DNA of 64,000 bases from SZUA-451 sp034721895 (lineage in GTDB: Bacteria > Campylobacterota > Campylobacteria > Campylobacterales > Sulfurovaceae): assembly GCA_034721895.1 (NCBI GenBank), contig JAYEND010000001.1:68477-132476 (forward strand), written 5' to 3'. The notes under the pieces were generated by a model. The model did no database searches and was not told the DNA's origin. It was given only the letters and a program-made list of their open reading frames with translations. Positions within the stretch are counted from its first letter, which is position 1. Each line of letters begins with the position of its first letter. Shown in pieces: positions 16,986 through 25,818 of the stretch. Position numbers and translations under genes: made by a program.

Positions 16986-18755
16986 TTAAAACATCTCATT
17001 ATTGATTACGGGCAGACTTTTTGTTTTTTGTTGTACCGGCTTCTTCTGTACCGGCTTATTTCTGGTCTGTGCATTCTTTTTTACATCGATGAAACGTTTG
17101 GAAGGAAGTTTGAAGGTGGCTTTTTTGTGTCCGGCGCTGGATTCCCAGATCATCTGGTCATAAAGATAGATATCATTTTTGAAGTAGGCAAGGCCATCCT
17201 CCCTGAAAACAGTGAAATAAACGATATGAACCGGGATCGGCTTGTTCAGCCTCAGAGTGGTGGTTTTCATACTGTCCAGAATTTGTTGGATGCGCGCTTC
17301 TGAGTAGTTTCCTTTGACATGGATAAGCATAATATTCATAAGATCAAAAGGTTTATCGACACGCATACAGCCCGAACTGTAAATTTTGTAACGTCTTTCC
17401 AACAGTGATTTATTGTCAGTATCATGCAGATAGACTGAGTATTTGTTAGGGAATATAAACTTGATGCGTCCCAGGGCATTGCTGTCTCCCGGATACTGGA
17501 CAAAACGGTAAGGAACATTTTTGCTGCTGTTTTCATAAGGATCGAGTTCGGCTGAGGTGACCTGCACCTCTTTATCTCCGGAGAAGACATGGATATTATG
17601 CTCTTCGAGATAGTTGGGGTTTTCTCTGATGACATGGATCAGATCCCGTTTTACAAGGTTGTCCGGTACTGTCCAGGTAGGATTGAGTACCATATAGGTG
17701 ATCTGGTCGTTGAAGATCGGTGTCGGCCTGTCGATCCGCCCTACTACGATACCGGTTTTGAAGAGGCGTTGCCCATTTCGATAGTAGCGAAGGTTAAAGT
17801 CTGGGATGTTTACCTCTACATACTCATTCTCGAAGTGTTTGGGATAGAGTTTGCACTTATCGAGATTGGCGATGATCTGCTGGATATTTTTCTTTGCCGG
17901 CAGATTGAGGTAGTAAGTCATGACTTTATCGACCTTGCCGTCCACTTTGAGATTATAGCGTTTTTGATAGGTTAAAACTGCCTGCTCGAGATCGGCATCG
18001 AAATTCTTGTTAAGCGGAGCGTTTTTGGGTAAGTCACCCGAGATCTGCAAACGCTTTTTGATCTCCAGAACCCTTTTATCTCTGTCTCCGAGTTTCAATA
18101 CATCGTTGGTGTATTTGATCTTGGGAAATTTGGACATCACCCGGTAATCTCTGAGCATCTCTACCAAACCTCTGTAGTATTTTTCCATCGGGATGAGAGA
18201 AGTAAGGTAGCTATTGATCTGATCTCCTGCTACAGCATGGTAAAGTCCTTCCTGGCTTGGGAAACCTTTGGGGGTAATTTCCCACTTTGCCTGGATATCG
18301 TCGCTGGCTTTGAGTGCCACCATCTTTCTTTTGAGCAGTTCCCAGTCGACATCCCCCTGCACCATGAAGCGCACCAGGCTGACATAGCTGTTGCTGAGCA
18401 TCATGTCGAGACGGGCATAGACCTCCGTTTTTTTGGCGCCTGAGACTTCATTGTTGTCAAGAAGATAAAAGAGATGCTTGATATTTTTTCTCCCCATCGG
18501 CTTATTTTTATAGTTGAAGAGCGGATCATTGAGAGCAGTGATCAGTTCACTTTGCCTTTTGGCATTGGCAGAGCCTACCCAGAGAGGCTTGTAGCCGCTT
18601 TTTTCGTAGAGTCCCTTGACGATCGCTTTGTTTTGACCGCTCAGTTTGGTATCAATAGTGTTTTGGATACTGCTGCCGATCGCCTCAGTTGAGAGAGGAG
18701 CTGCATTCAGGGAGGCGGTGAACGCAAGGATTAGGTATAGTAAGAGGGTTTTCAA
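16986..18755 (-). CDS. L,D-transpeptidase, YcbB/LdtD-like
   Basis: A 589-residue protein with an N-terminal signal peptide (MKTLLLYLILAFTASLNA), so periplasmic. A peptidoglycan-binding-like domain is at about 220-285. A YkuD catalytic domain follows, with H444 (YLHDTDN) and the active-site segment YSSGCMRVDKP with nucleophile C463 and R465. It forms 3-3 cross-links in peptidoglycan or attaches proteins to it. The long N-terminal helical region matches the YcbB scaffold subfamily. In Campylobacterota, peptidoglycan-modifying enzymes often control cell shape, which is inference here. Confidence 0.9.
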   Translation of the reverse strand: MKTLLLYLILAFTASLNAAPLSTEAIGSSIQNTIDTKLSGQNKAIVKGLYEKSGYKPLWVGSANAKRQSELITALNDPLFNYKNKPMGRKNIKHLFYLLDNNEVSGAKKTEVYARLDMMLSNSYVSLVRFMVQGDVDWELLKRKMVALKASDDIQAKWEITPKGFPSQEGLYHAVAGDQINSYLTSLIPMEKYYRGLVEMLRDYRVMSKFPKIKYTNDVLKLGDRDKRVLEIKKRLQISGDLPKNAPLNKNFDADLEQAVLTYQKRYNLKVDGKVDKVMTYYLNLPAKKNIQQIIANLDKCKLYPKHFENEYVEVNIPDFNLRYYRNGQRLFKTGIVVGRIDRPTPIFNDQITYMVLNPTWTVPDNLVKRDLIHVIRENPNYLEEHNIHVFSGDKEVQVTSAELDPYENSSKNVPYRFVQYPGDSNALGRIKFIFPNKYSVYLHDTDNKSLLERRYKIYSSGCMRVDKPFDLMNIMLIHVKGNYSEARIQQILDSMKTTTLRLNKPIPVHIVYFTVFREDGLAYFKNDIYLYDQMIWESSAGHKKATFKLPSKRFIDVKKNAQTRNKPVQKKPVQQKTKSLPVINNEMF

Positions 18756-18914
18756 GTATTTCTCCGTTAATGAATAGTAATTTTTAGAGTGTCAATTTAT
18801 TGAAAAGTATTATAGTGAAATAAGATTGAAGTGTAAAGTAAAAAATATGGATAGAATAAATAAGAGGAATTTAAAAAGGTTCTACCAAGCCCGGAGGCTC
18901 AGCAGAAAAGATTT

Positions 18915-19610
18915 CTAGAACTTGTAAGCTACACCGATGTTAACAGTGTCAACTGTTGTATCTTCATTGACTTCGTCAAATGTACCATTGTCATAGTTGT
19001 TATCGTCATCATAGAGTTTTACATAGTCTACGAAGATAGAAACATTGTCATTGAAGTTATATGCTGCACCAAGACCCCACTGGAAACCGTCTTCGTCAAA
19101 TACATCTTCGTATGCATCACTGACCACAACAGCACCATAACCTAGCAAGGCATAGATATCAAACGCTTCTGTCACCGGGTACATTGGCTTCACATAGATT
19201 CCCCATGCTGCTACGTCAAAACCATCAACTTCTGGTCCTGTAAAAGTTACGCTATCGCCATTTCCTGTTGTATAAGATCCTGATGCATCACCATCACTGA
19301 AATTACCCCAGTATCTACCTTCAACTGTTACATAAGAGTTGAATTTGTAACCAGCCTGAAGCATGATAGTATCATAATCAACTTCTGCAGAATACCCCTG
19401 CTCGTTGAAGTCACCCTGATACTGAACATATTCTCCATCAATTTCAGCACTTAAAAGACCATAAGCAAGACCAAGATAAAAACCTGAATCTGTTACGACT
19501 ACTTCCGGAACCTCAACTATCGGCTCCTCGATTGGAGCGATATCTCCACCTGCTACTGCGAAAGAACTCATTGCGAATACAGCTGCTGCTGATAATACGA
19601 TATTTTTCAT
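18915..19610 (-). CDS. outer-membrane beta-barrel protein (OmpA-N/porin-family type)
   Basis: A 231-residue protein with a signal peptide ending near SSFAVA. A Pro/Glu/Val-rich spacer (EEPIVEVPEVV) is followed by alternating beta strands. It ends in GVAYKF, with the C-terminal phenylalanine expected for BAM-dependent insertion. About eight strands are predicted, with acidic loops. The ligand or role is unknown. It is preceded by a near-perfect sigma70 promoter, suggesting abundant expression. Confidence 0.85.
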   Translation of the reverse strand: MKNIVLSAAAVFAMSSFAVAGGDIAPIEEPIVEVPEVVVTDSGFYLGLAYGLLSAEIDGEYVQYQGDFNEQGYSAEVDYDTIMLQAGYKFNSYVTVEGRYWGNFSDGDASGSYTTGNGDSVTFTGPEVDGFDVAAWGIYVKPMYPVTEAFDIYALLGYGAVVVSDAYEDVFDEDGFQWGLGAAYNFNDNVSIFVDYVKLYDDDNNYDNGTFDEVNEDTTVDTVNIGVAYKF

Positions 19611-19640
19611 AATATCTCCTTGTTTTGTTTAGATGCCGTA

Positions 19641-19670
19641 ATTATAACATATGATATTTCTAAATGTCAA
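19641..19670 (-). promoter_or_regulatory. consensus sigma70 promoter of the outer-membrane protein gene
   Basis: On the minus strand: TTGACA (19670-19665), an 18-base spacer, then TATAAT (19646-19641) preceded by TG one base away (extended -10). The -10 lies 31 bases upstream of the start codon at 19610. Confidence 0.8.
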
Positions 19671-19916
19671 GGGTTTTTAGGAAAAAGTTAACAATTTATT
19701 AACAATTTATTAACAAAGGCCGTATATACGGACTTCACAAGAGAAAAAAATATTTTTGAAAAAGTGGAAAATTGAGTATAAAGAAGAATTTATTGTTTTT
19801 ATTTTACTAAATATATGCCAAAAATCAAGAAAGTATTGTCTAAATTCTCAAAAGATTGATGAGGATTGTTACATTTTTGAGTGTTTGAATGAACATGAGA
19901 ACCATGATATCAGATA
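19671..19916. other. gene-free stretch upstream of the omp promoter with direct repeat and palindrome
   Basis: Contains an 11-bp direct repeat TTAACAATTTA in 2.6 copies (19688-19716) and a perfect 12-bp palindrome CCGTATATACGG (19720-19731), about 50-60 bases upstream of the omp -35. This is a plausible activator or repressor site. The remainder to thyX is AT-rich and holds a 65-codon open frame with no convincing ribosome site. Confidence 0.5.
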
Positions 19917-20534
19917 TTACTCCTTGTATAGACAATCCTCAAACAGATACTGATGATCTTCCGGCAAAGTATCATAAAGTGTATAAGCCAACTCTCTGAT
20001 CTCCCAGAGGGCAGCTTTGTTTGTTCTGAGCGTCAGGAAGTTTTGCAGTGATCGTGCATTGAGGGTCCAGGTGAGTTCGGTTTTGTAACTCTCCGGCAGA
20101 CAGAATTTGGCGATATCGTTGCTTACGCCGCTTTTGAGAATGCTTTGCAGGTTGTTGAGGGCCTTGATGGAAGCACTGTCCACCAGTTCATTACCCGTCA
20201 ATACAATAAATCTCTCGGCGCCTTTGTAGTCATCTTCGGCAAAGGGTTCACCCTCTTTGAGCTCTTTGAGCGTATAGCGCGTACTCTTGACACTTGGGCT
20301 TGCCAGTCTGTGGCGAGCCAACTCCTGAAGCAGGGCACGGCTGATACCCTGGATATAGAAAGTATAAACCAAATGTTCCATGGTAGAGGCATGCTTGAAC
20401 TTGTTCCCTACCCGGTCGATCAGCGCCTTATCCTTCTCGCCGCCCTCATCACTCTTGTCAAAACTTTGCCAGCAGGTACGAATGGCATGGGCGCAGACTT
20501 CCAGTGGGGTGTATTGCATCAGGGTGATTGTCAT
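19917..20534 (-). CDS. thyX: flavin-dependent thymidylate synthase ThyX
   Basis: A 205-residue FAD enzyme making dTMP from dUMP with methylene-tetrahydrofolate and NADPH. The diagnostic RHRx7S motif is present: RHR at 74-76 and S84 within RHRLASPSVKS. It replaces ThyA, as is usual in Campylobacterota. It is divergent from dgt, another dNTP-pool gene, across a 287-base gap. Confidence 0.95.
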   Translation of the reverse strand: MTITLMQYTPLEVCAHAIRTCWQSFDKSDEGGEKDKALIDRVGNKFKHASTMEHLVYTFYIQGISRALLQELARHRLASPSVKSTRYTLKELKEGEPFAEDDYKGAERFIVLTGNELVDSASIKALNNLQSILKSGVSNDIAKFCLPESYKTELTWTLNARSLQNFLTLRTNKAALWEIRELAYTLYDTLPEDHQYLFEDCLYKE

Positions 20535-20593
20535 GGGGAGATCCTTTTGGGTACTTGGGAATTATTATAGCTTAGAAAAGTTTACTTCTTTTA

Positions 20594-20624
20594 GTGAAGA
20601 GTGAAGAGTGAAGAGTGAAGAGTG
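20594..20624. repeat. heptamer array (GTGAAGA) x4.4
   Basis: Four exact GTGAAGA units plus GTG, between the divergent thyX and dgt genes. A hairpin GTGTTGC-TTT-GCAACAC follows at about 20632-20648. One of a family of about four-unit 7-bp arrays in this window. Confidence 0.9.
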
Positions 20625-20821
20625 TCAGTATGTGTTGCTTTGCAACACTATTATTACAGAACTATAGAGTATCCTTGGTACATAGAAAAAATTCTTCACC
20701 ACTATCAAGATAATAAAAGTTTTTCATAGAAAAACCTACCTTAATTTTTAATTACTAATTTTTACTTATACCTAATTCTCGATACAATTCTATATACATT
20801 ATATATAAGGGAATTATCTTA

Positions 20822-21928
20822 ATGAAAGCAACAGAACGATTTTTCGGATTTGAGGAGGATTTCAGGGAGCCTTTTGCCAGGGATCGGGACAGAGTGCTGC
20901 ACTGCAGTTCGTTTCGGAGGCTGGAGTACAAGACGCAGGTCTTTCTGAATCATGAGGGGGATTATTTCCGTACTCGGCTGACCCATTCCCTGGAGGTAAG
21001 CCAGATCGCCCGAACGCTTTCGCGGATGCTGGGGCTCAATGAGACGCTATCGGAGGTGATCGCACTGTCACATGATCTGGGACATACACCTTTTGGGCAT
21101 ACCGGAGGGGATGTACTGGATGCATTGCTGCGGGAGGATGGACGGCCTTTTGGTTTTGAACACAATTTCCAGTCTTTTCGTGTTTTGACTCAGCTGGAAA
21201 AACGGTATAAAGATTTCAATGGGCTGAATTTGACCTTTGCAACACTCGAAGGGGTACTGAAACACTCTTACCCTTACAAAAAACCTTTTCTTGAAGATAT
21301 TGACAATCGTTTCCAACTGGGAAAACATCCTTCACTTGAAGCGATGGTGGTTGACCATGCCGATGAGATCGCTTATACCAGTCATGATATCGATGATGGT
21401 ATCAAATATGGCTTGATCGGCTTTGATGATCTGATGGAGAATAAATTGGTGCAGCGTGTTGATATGATGGTAATGGAAGAAGGTATATCGAGGGGAGAGA
21501 AGCTTTATCGTCACCGTTTCGTGGCAGCCCTGATTAAGCTGCTTGTAGAGGACTTCATCTCCAATTCGCGAGAGGGAGCGGAATATTATCATTCTGACAG
21601 TCCGCTTTGTGCAAAGATTGATGCAATGGAAAAATTATCGGTAGGATTCAGCTCTGGGACAGCAACAGAGTTAAAAAAACTCAAAAAACTACTGCGCCAG
21701 AAACTCTATCTTCATCAAAAGATCGTGGAGAAGATGTATGCGGGAAAACAGTGTATCAAAGGACTTTATGCGGCATTTAGAGACGATAATGACCTCTTGC
21801 CGGAATATCAAAAAGAACTACTGAAAGTACGGAATGAGCAGCGTGTGATCGCCGATCATATCGCTTCGATGACAGACCGCTTCGCACTGAAGAGTTATCA
21901 CGGGATCTATGGACTTGGTTTGAATTAG
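20822..21928 (+). CDS. dgt: dGTP triphosphohydrolase, HD domain
   Basis: A 368-residue HD-superfamily enzyme that hydrolyses dGTP (or dNTPs) to nucleoside and triphosphate, adjusting nucleotide pools. Metal ligands: H55 in TRLTHSLEVSQIA and H84-D85 in LSHDLGHTPFGHTG. A further aspartate lies in DHADEIAYTSHDIDDG. It belongs to the short (type 2-like) dGTPase group, not the 505-residue E. coli form. Confidence 0.92.
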   Translation: MKATERFFGFEEDFREPFARDRDRVLHCSSFRRLEYKTQVFLNHEGDYFRTRLTHSLEVSQIARTLSRMLGLNETLSEVIALSHDLGHTPFGHTGGDVLDALLREDGRPFGFEHNFQSFRVLTQLEKRYKDFNGLNLTFATLEGVLKHSYPYKKPFLEDIDNRFQLGKHPSLEAMVVDHADEIAYTSHDIDDGIKYGLIGFDDLMENKLVQRVDMMVMEEGISRGEKLYRHRFVAALIKLLVEDFISNSREGAEYYHSDSPLCAKIDAMEKLSVGFSSGTATELKKLKKLLRQKLYLHQKIVEKMYAGKQCIKGLYAAFRDDNDLLPEYQKELLKVRNEQRVIADHIASMTDRFALKSYHGIYGLGLN

Positions 21929-21994
21929 GGGTTTTGACAGGCTTTTCTTTTGCACACTTCAAAGCCCTTGACAAATCAGGAGGATTGTGTCAAA

Positions 21995-22022
21995 CTGCCC
22001 ACTGCCCACTGCCCACTGCCCA
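21995..22022. repeat. heptamer array (CTGCCCA) x4
   Basis: Four exact copies of CTGCCCA, ending two bases before the stop codon of purB, in the gap between the convergent dgt and purB genes. Confidence 0.9.
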
Positions 22023-22023
22023 C

Positions 22024-23352
22024 TTATTTGAAAACTCTCTGGAATATCTTGTCAACATTCTTGGTGTAGTAATCGTAGTTGAAGCATTCACGAATCTGCT
22101 CTTCGCTGAGTTTTTCACCCAGCTCTTTGTCTTCGAGGAGATATTGGAGATAGAGACTTTCGCCTTTTTCGTTGGTTGTCGGTTTGCCCTGCTGGATCTC
22201 ATCCCAGACCTTCATCGCATTTCTCTGAACGAACTTATAAGCATCTTCGCGGCTGACACCGGCCTTGGGAAGTTCAAGAAGTACACGCTGGGAAAAGACA
22301 AGCCCACCGGTAAGATTGAGATTTTTCATCATATTTTCAGGCATGACGGTGAGGTTGGCGATGACATTGTCGAAGCGGTGCAGCATGAAGTCAGTCGTGA
22401 TAAATGAATCAGGCAGCCAGAAGCGCTCCGTTGAGCTGTGTGAAATATCCCTTTCGTGCCAGAGTGCGACATTTTCCATCGCGGGAACAGCAAAGGCTCG
22501 GATGATACGTGCCAGTCCTGTGATGTTTTCTGTCAGGATCGGGTTTCGCTTGTGCGGCATCGCAGAGCTTCCTTTCTGTCCTTTGGCAAAGTACTCTTCA
22601 CATTCATAGACCTCTGTTCGCTGCCAGTGTCGTACCTGAACGGCGAATTTTTCAATCGTTGATGCGAGCAGTGCCAAAGCAGTGGCAAGTCTGGCATAGC
22701 GATCACGCTGGATCACTTGGTTGCTTGCGGGTGCTGGCTCAAGTCCCAGTTCTTCGCAGGCATACTCTTCAAGTTCCAATGGCGCATGGGCAAAGTTCCC
22801 CATCGCTCCCGAGATTTGACCTACGGAGATGACTTTCATGGTCTGCTCCAGATTTTCAAGGTGTCTTGCCATCTCGTCATACCAGACCGCAAGTACTAAT
22901 CCAAAGGTGATCGGTTCACCATGAATACCGTGGCTTCTTCCTACCATCAGTGTAAATTTATGCTCTTCAGCACGCATCTTGATGGATTCCATGACCATTT
23001 TGACATCTTTGATCACCAGTTCAAGGCTGGATTTCATCTGGAGTGCAACAGCAGTATCGACGGTATCACTGCTGGTCATTCCGTAATGAAACCAGCGGCT
23101 CTCTTCTCCCAGAGTCTCGGAAACGCTTGTTGTAAATGCGATAAGGTCATGACGTGTGATCGCTTCTATTTCATCGATTCGTTCAACTGAAAATCCAGCT
23201 TTTTCGACAATATTCTGACAATCTTCATCCGGGATAAGCCCCAGCTTGTTCCAGGCTTTGACCACTGCTTTCTCTACATCCATCCAAGCCTGGTATTTAG
23301 CCTGCATTGTCCACTTGTCGCTCATCTCTTTTCTGGCATATCGTTCGACCAT
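22024..23352 (-). CDS. purB: adenylosuccinate lyase
   Basis: A 442-residue fumarase/aspartase-superfamily enzyme acting twice in purine synthesis (SAICAR to AICAR, adenylosuccinate to AMP). It has the superfamily signature SSAMPHKRNPI. The catalytic histidine region GRSHGIHGEPITFG and TSSDTVDTA are also present. The length and the start MVERYARKEM are normal for the short bacterial form. Confidence 0.96.
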   Translation of the reverse strand: MVERYARKEMSDKWTMQAKYQAWMDVEKAVVKAWNKLGLIPDEDCQNIVEKAGFSVERIDEIEAITRHDLIAFTTSVSETLGEESRWFHYGMTSSDTVDTAVALQMKSSLELVIKDVKMVMESIKMRAEEHKFTLMVGRSHGIHGEPITFGLVLAVWYDEMARHLENLEQTMKVISVGQISGAMGNFAHAPLELEEYACEELGLEPAPASNQVIQRDRYARLATALALLASTIEKFAVQVRHWQRTEVYECEEYFAKGQKGSSAMPHKRNPILTENITGLARIIRAFAVPAMENVALWHERDISHSSTERFWLPDSFITTDFMLHRFDNVIANLTVMPENMMKNLNLTGGLVFSQRVLLELPKAGVSREDAYKFVQRNAMKVWDEIQQGKPTTNEKGESLYLQYLLEDKELGEKLSEEQIRECFNYDYYTKNVDKIFQRVFK

Positions 23353-23534
23353 TTCATCACCCCTGTCTTACAAAAATTAGGGTACTATTCTACCAAAACC
23401 GTAGTTATAATACGGTAAAGGGCACCTCTAAAAACTATTAGTTTGTTGACTTCGGAAGCGGAGAGATCTACTCTCGCCATCTATATATTTGGTGGGACTA
23501 AAGTCTCCACTTCCTTTTTGCGGAAAGGTGAAAT

Positions 23535-24464
23535 GTGCCATTTGTAAAAAAGAACTTTCATGTCGGAGAGGAAATCCGTGCTTTCCTTTTTCTGATAAGA
23601 CATTTTGGCATGAGTCAGGGCGAAGCACAGCGACTGATCGCCAGAGGAAGACTTTTGGTTGCCGGAGAGTCGATGATCGACAGGGCCGGTAATATACAAG
23701 GCGATATAGAGATCGTATATTTTGAACCCAAAGACAGAGGAGTGAAACCACTCTTCTACAATAAGGATTTTGCACTCTATGAAAAAGAGAGCGGTGTGCT
23801 TGTGCATCCAAAAACCATGAAAACCCCCTACTCTCTACTTGATGAGATACGCACTCATGCCGGTGATCATGCCAATGCAGTGCATCGTATCGATATGGAA
23901 ACCTCAGGGCTTTTGATGGCAAGCAAACATAAAAGGGCAGAGTCTTTTCTCAAAACCTCTTTTGAAAAGAGAACCATTAAAAAGTCTTATCTTGCCTGGG
24001 TAGACGGCTGTGTAGAGAAGTCATTTTCGGTAGAAGTTCCTTTGAGGGTCAGGGATGACTATAGCGCTAATAAGCACAAGGTTTGTGTCAGTGCTGATGG
24101 CAAACACGCACTAACGTTTTTTGAACCATTGGAGTATGATCCCCAATTAGGTGCGACACTTTTGGCTTGCTATCCGCATACAGGGCGTACGCATCAAATC
24201 CGTGTGCATTTGTTTCACGTGAAACATCCTATCCTGGGCGATCCGATCTATGGTGTGTCCTTTGCTGCTGCCAATGATTATCTCGAAGGAAGGCTGTCCG
24301 ATGAAGGGCGCATGAGAGAGATGGGAGCATCACGGCTCATGCTGCATGCACAAAGTTTGAAGTTTCACTACAAGTCTGATTTTGAGATACATAGCAAGGT
24401 GGATTTCAGGGGGATGAAAACGCTGATCTGTCTGAAAGTCGAGAGAAGGTTTAACAAGCGTTGA
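23535..24464 (+). CDS. RluA-family pseudouridine synthase
   Basis: A 309-residue RNA-modifying enzyme. An N-terminal S4-like region (about 10-60) is followed by a catalytic domain with HRIDMETSGLL, where D120 is the nucleophile, and HTGRTHQIRVH. The GTG start at 23535 has AAAGGTG a few bases upstream. The target (23S rRNA as for RluD/RluC, or tRNA) cannot be told from the sequence. Confidence 0.9.
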   Translation: MPFVKKNFHVGEEIRAFLFLIRHFGMSQGEAQRLIARGRLLVAGESMIDRAGNIQGDIEIVYFEPKDRGVKPLFYNKDFALYEKESGVLVHPKTMKTPYSLLDEIRTHAGDHANAVHRIDMETSGLLMASKHKRAESFLKTSFEKRTIKKSYLAWVDGCVEKSFSVEVPLRVRDDYSANKHKVCVSADGKHALTFFEPLEYDPQLGATLLACYPHTGRTHQIRVHLFHVKHPILGDPIYGVSFAAANDYLEGRLSDEGRMREMGASRLMLHAQSLKFHYKSDFEIHSKVDFRGMKTLICLKVERRFNKR

Positions 24465-24515
24465 GAAATGGACACTCAGTGTTCAGGAAAGGGTTTTATT
24501 GTTGGGGCTCCTAAG

Positions 24516-24617
24516 CTACTTCTCTTCATCGCTCCGGGCTTCATAGATAAACCAACCAACGCCGATGACGACGACTGCTACGATAAAAAGAAAAAGAAAT
24601 TCATCTATACCGGGCAT
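24516..24617 (-). CDS. 33-residue single-span membrane protein downstream of rlmN
   Basis: A small frame starting MPGIDEFLFLF three bases after the rlmN stop codon, with AAAGGA six bases upstream of the ATG inside the rlmN 3' end. It has one hydrophobic helix (about residues 7-24) and a charged C-terminus (EARSDEEK). Coupled position, proper ribosome site and membrane composition support a real microprotein. The function is unknown. Confidence 0.6.
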   Translation of the reverse strand: MPGIDEFLFLFIVAVVVIGVGWFIYEARSDEEK

Positions 24618-24619
24618 AC

Positions 24620-25705
24620 TTATCCTTTATGATCACTAGTTTCTGATGAAAGCTCCTGCTCTCTCAGCTGTCCGCAGGCTGCACTGATATCCAGTCCCTT
24701 GGATTCTCTGATGGTGCATAGTAATCCTCTTTGTGTTAAATAGTCCTGAAAGCAGATCATATCTTTCTCTTCAGGCCTTTTAAACTCTGTGCCGCCATAA
24801 GGGTTAAAATAGATAAGATTGACTTTGGCTTTGATGCCATTGAGCAGTTTGAGAAGTTTTTTTGCGGCGGAGATGTCATCATTGACATCTTTGATGACAA
24901 GATACTCGAACATGACCCTCTTTCGATCATTGACAGGAAAGTTTTTAACTGCATTGATAATCGATTCAATATTGTAAGCCTTGTTAATAGGCATCAACTG
25001 TTGGCGCAACTCATCGTCAACAGCATGGAGGGAGATGGCAAGGTTGATTCCAAGCTCCATCTTTCCAAGCTTTTCGATCTTGCTGCTGAGTCCGCTGGTT
25101 GACACGGTTTGTCTATGTGGTGAGATCGCCATACCTTCCGGGTCGGCAAATATTTTGATAGCTTTGGCCACATTCTCAAGGTTGTCAAGTGGCTCTCCCA
25201 TGCCCATGTAGACGATATTGACACGGCGGTTGGCATCGATATCATTATCCTTCTTGATCATCAAAAGCTGGGAGATAATTTCACCTGCTGTGAGGTTACG
25301 CATAAAGCCGCCTTTGGCTGTCAGGCAAAAGGCGCACCCAACCTTGCACCCAACCTGGGAAGAGATGCAGACGGTGTATCTTTTTTGGTGTTTGATCGAT
25401 CCATCTTCATGGTACTGTTCACCTCTCATCAGAAGCAGTACAGCTTCGACCGTATGACCGTCATAAAGCTCGAAAAGATACTTTCGGCTGCCATCCCTGC
25501 TATCTTGTACCAAAATCGTTTTAAGAGGCGTTAGCGTGAACTCTTCCTCAAGTTTTGCCCGCATCTCTTTGGGGAGGTTCCGCATCTCCTCAAAAGTTGA
25601 GGCATATTTATGATAAGTCCAGTTATAGATTTGCTTGGCACGAAAGGAGGGCTTGATCATTTCTCCCAGTTCTTCTTTGGTATAGTCTTGTAGTATTTTC
25701 TTCAT
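24620..25705 (-). CDS. rlmN: 23S rRNA A2503 / tRNA A37 C2-methyltransferase RlmN
   Basis: A 361-residue radical-SAM enzyme. The CxxxCxxC cluster site is C120/C124/C127 (GCKVGCAFC). The C-terminal catalytic cysteine is about C344 in ISAACGQL, and the mechanism needs both. The N-terminal HhH-like domain is typical. It is followed within three bases by a possible microprotein gene. Confidence 0.96.
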   Translation of the reverse strand: MKKILQDYTKEELGEMIKPSFRAKQIYNWTYHKYASTFEEMRNLPKEMRAKLEEEFTLTPLKTILVQDSRDGSRKYLFELYDGHTVEAVLLLMRGEQYHEDGSIKHQKRYTVCISSQVGCKVGCAFCLTAKGGFMRNLTAGEIISQLLMIKKDNDIDANRRVNIVYMGMGEPLDNLENVAKAIKIFADPEGMAISPHRQTVSTSGLSSKIEKLGKMELGINLAISLHAVDDELRQQLMPINKAYNIESIINAVKNFPVNDRKRVMFEYLVIKDVNDDISAAKKLLKLLNGIKAKVNLIYFNPYGGTEFKRPEEKDMICFQDYLTQRGLLCTIRESKGLDISAACGQLREQELSSETSDHKG

Positions 25706-25722
25706 TATCCAGTGAGCAAATA

Positions 25723-25818
25723 GTAACTTGTAACTTGTAACGAGTAACTATGGCAGGATTTAAAGCGATGCTCGCATATCATAATCCATAGTTACTCGTT
25801 ACTCGTTACTCGTTATTC
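25723..25818. repeat. inverted pair of heptamer arrays forming a long hairpin
   Basis: The left arm is four heptads beginning GTAAC (25723-25750: GTAACTT, GTAACTT, GTAACGA, GTAACTA). The right arm is GTTACTC x3 plus GTTATTC (25791-25818). A perfect 17-bp inverted repeat (25737-25753 with 25786-25802) brackets a 32-base loop. The right arm overlaps the stop codon of the nucleoside phosphorylase-like gene. Confidence 0.85.

Noticed and set aside
19756..19953. 65-codon plus-strand open frame upstream of the omp promoter
   Set aside because: Very AT-rich, no ribosome site, and it runs into the 3' end of thyX on the other strand.
20594..20624. Heptamer arrays as CRISPR or rRNA-type repeats
   Set aside because: Units are directly abutting with no spacers, only 7 bp long, and no cas genes are present.
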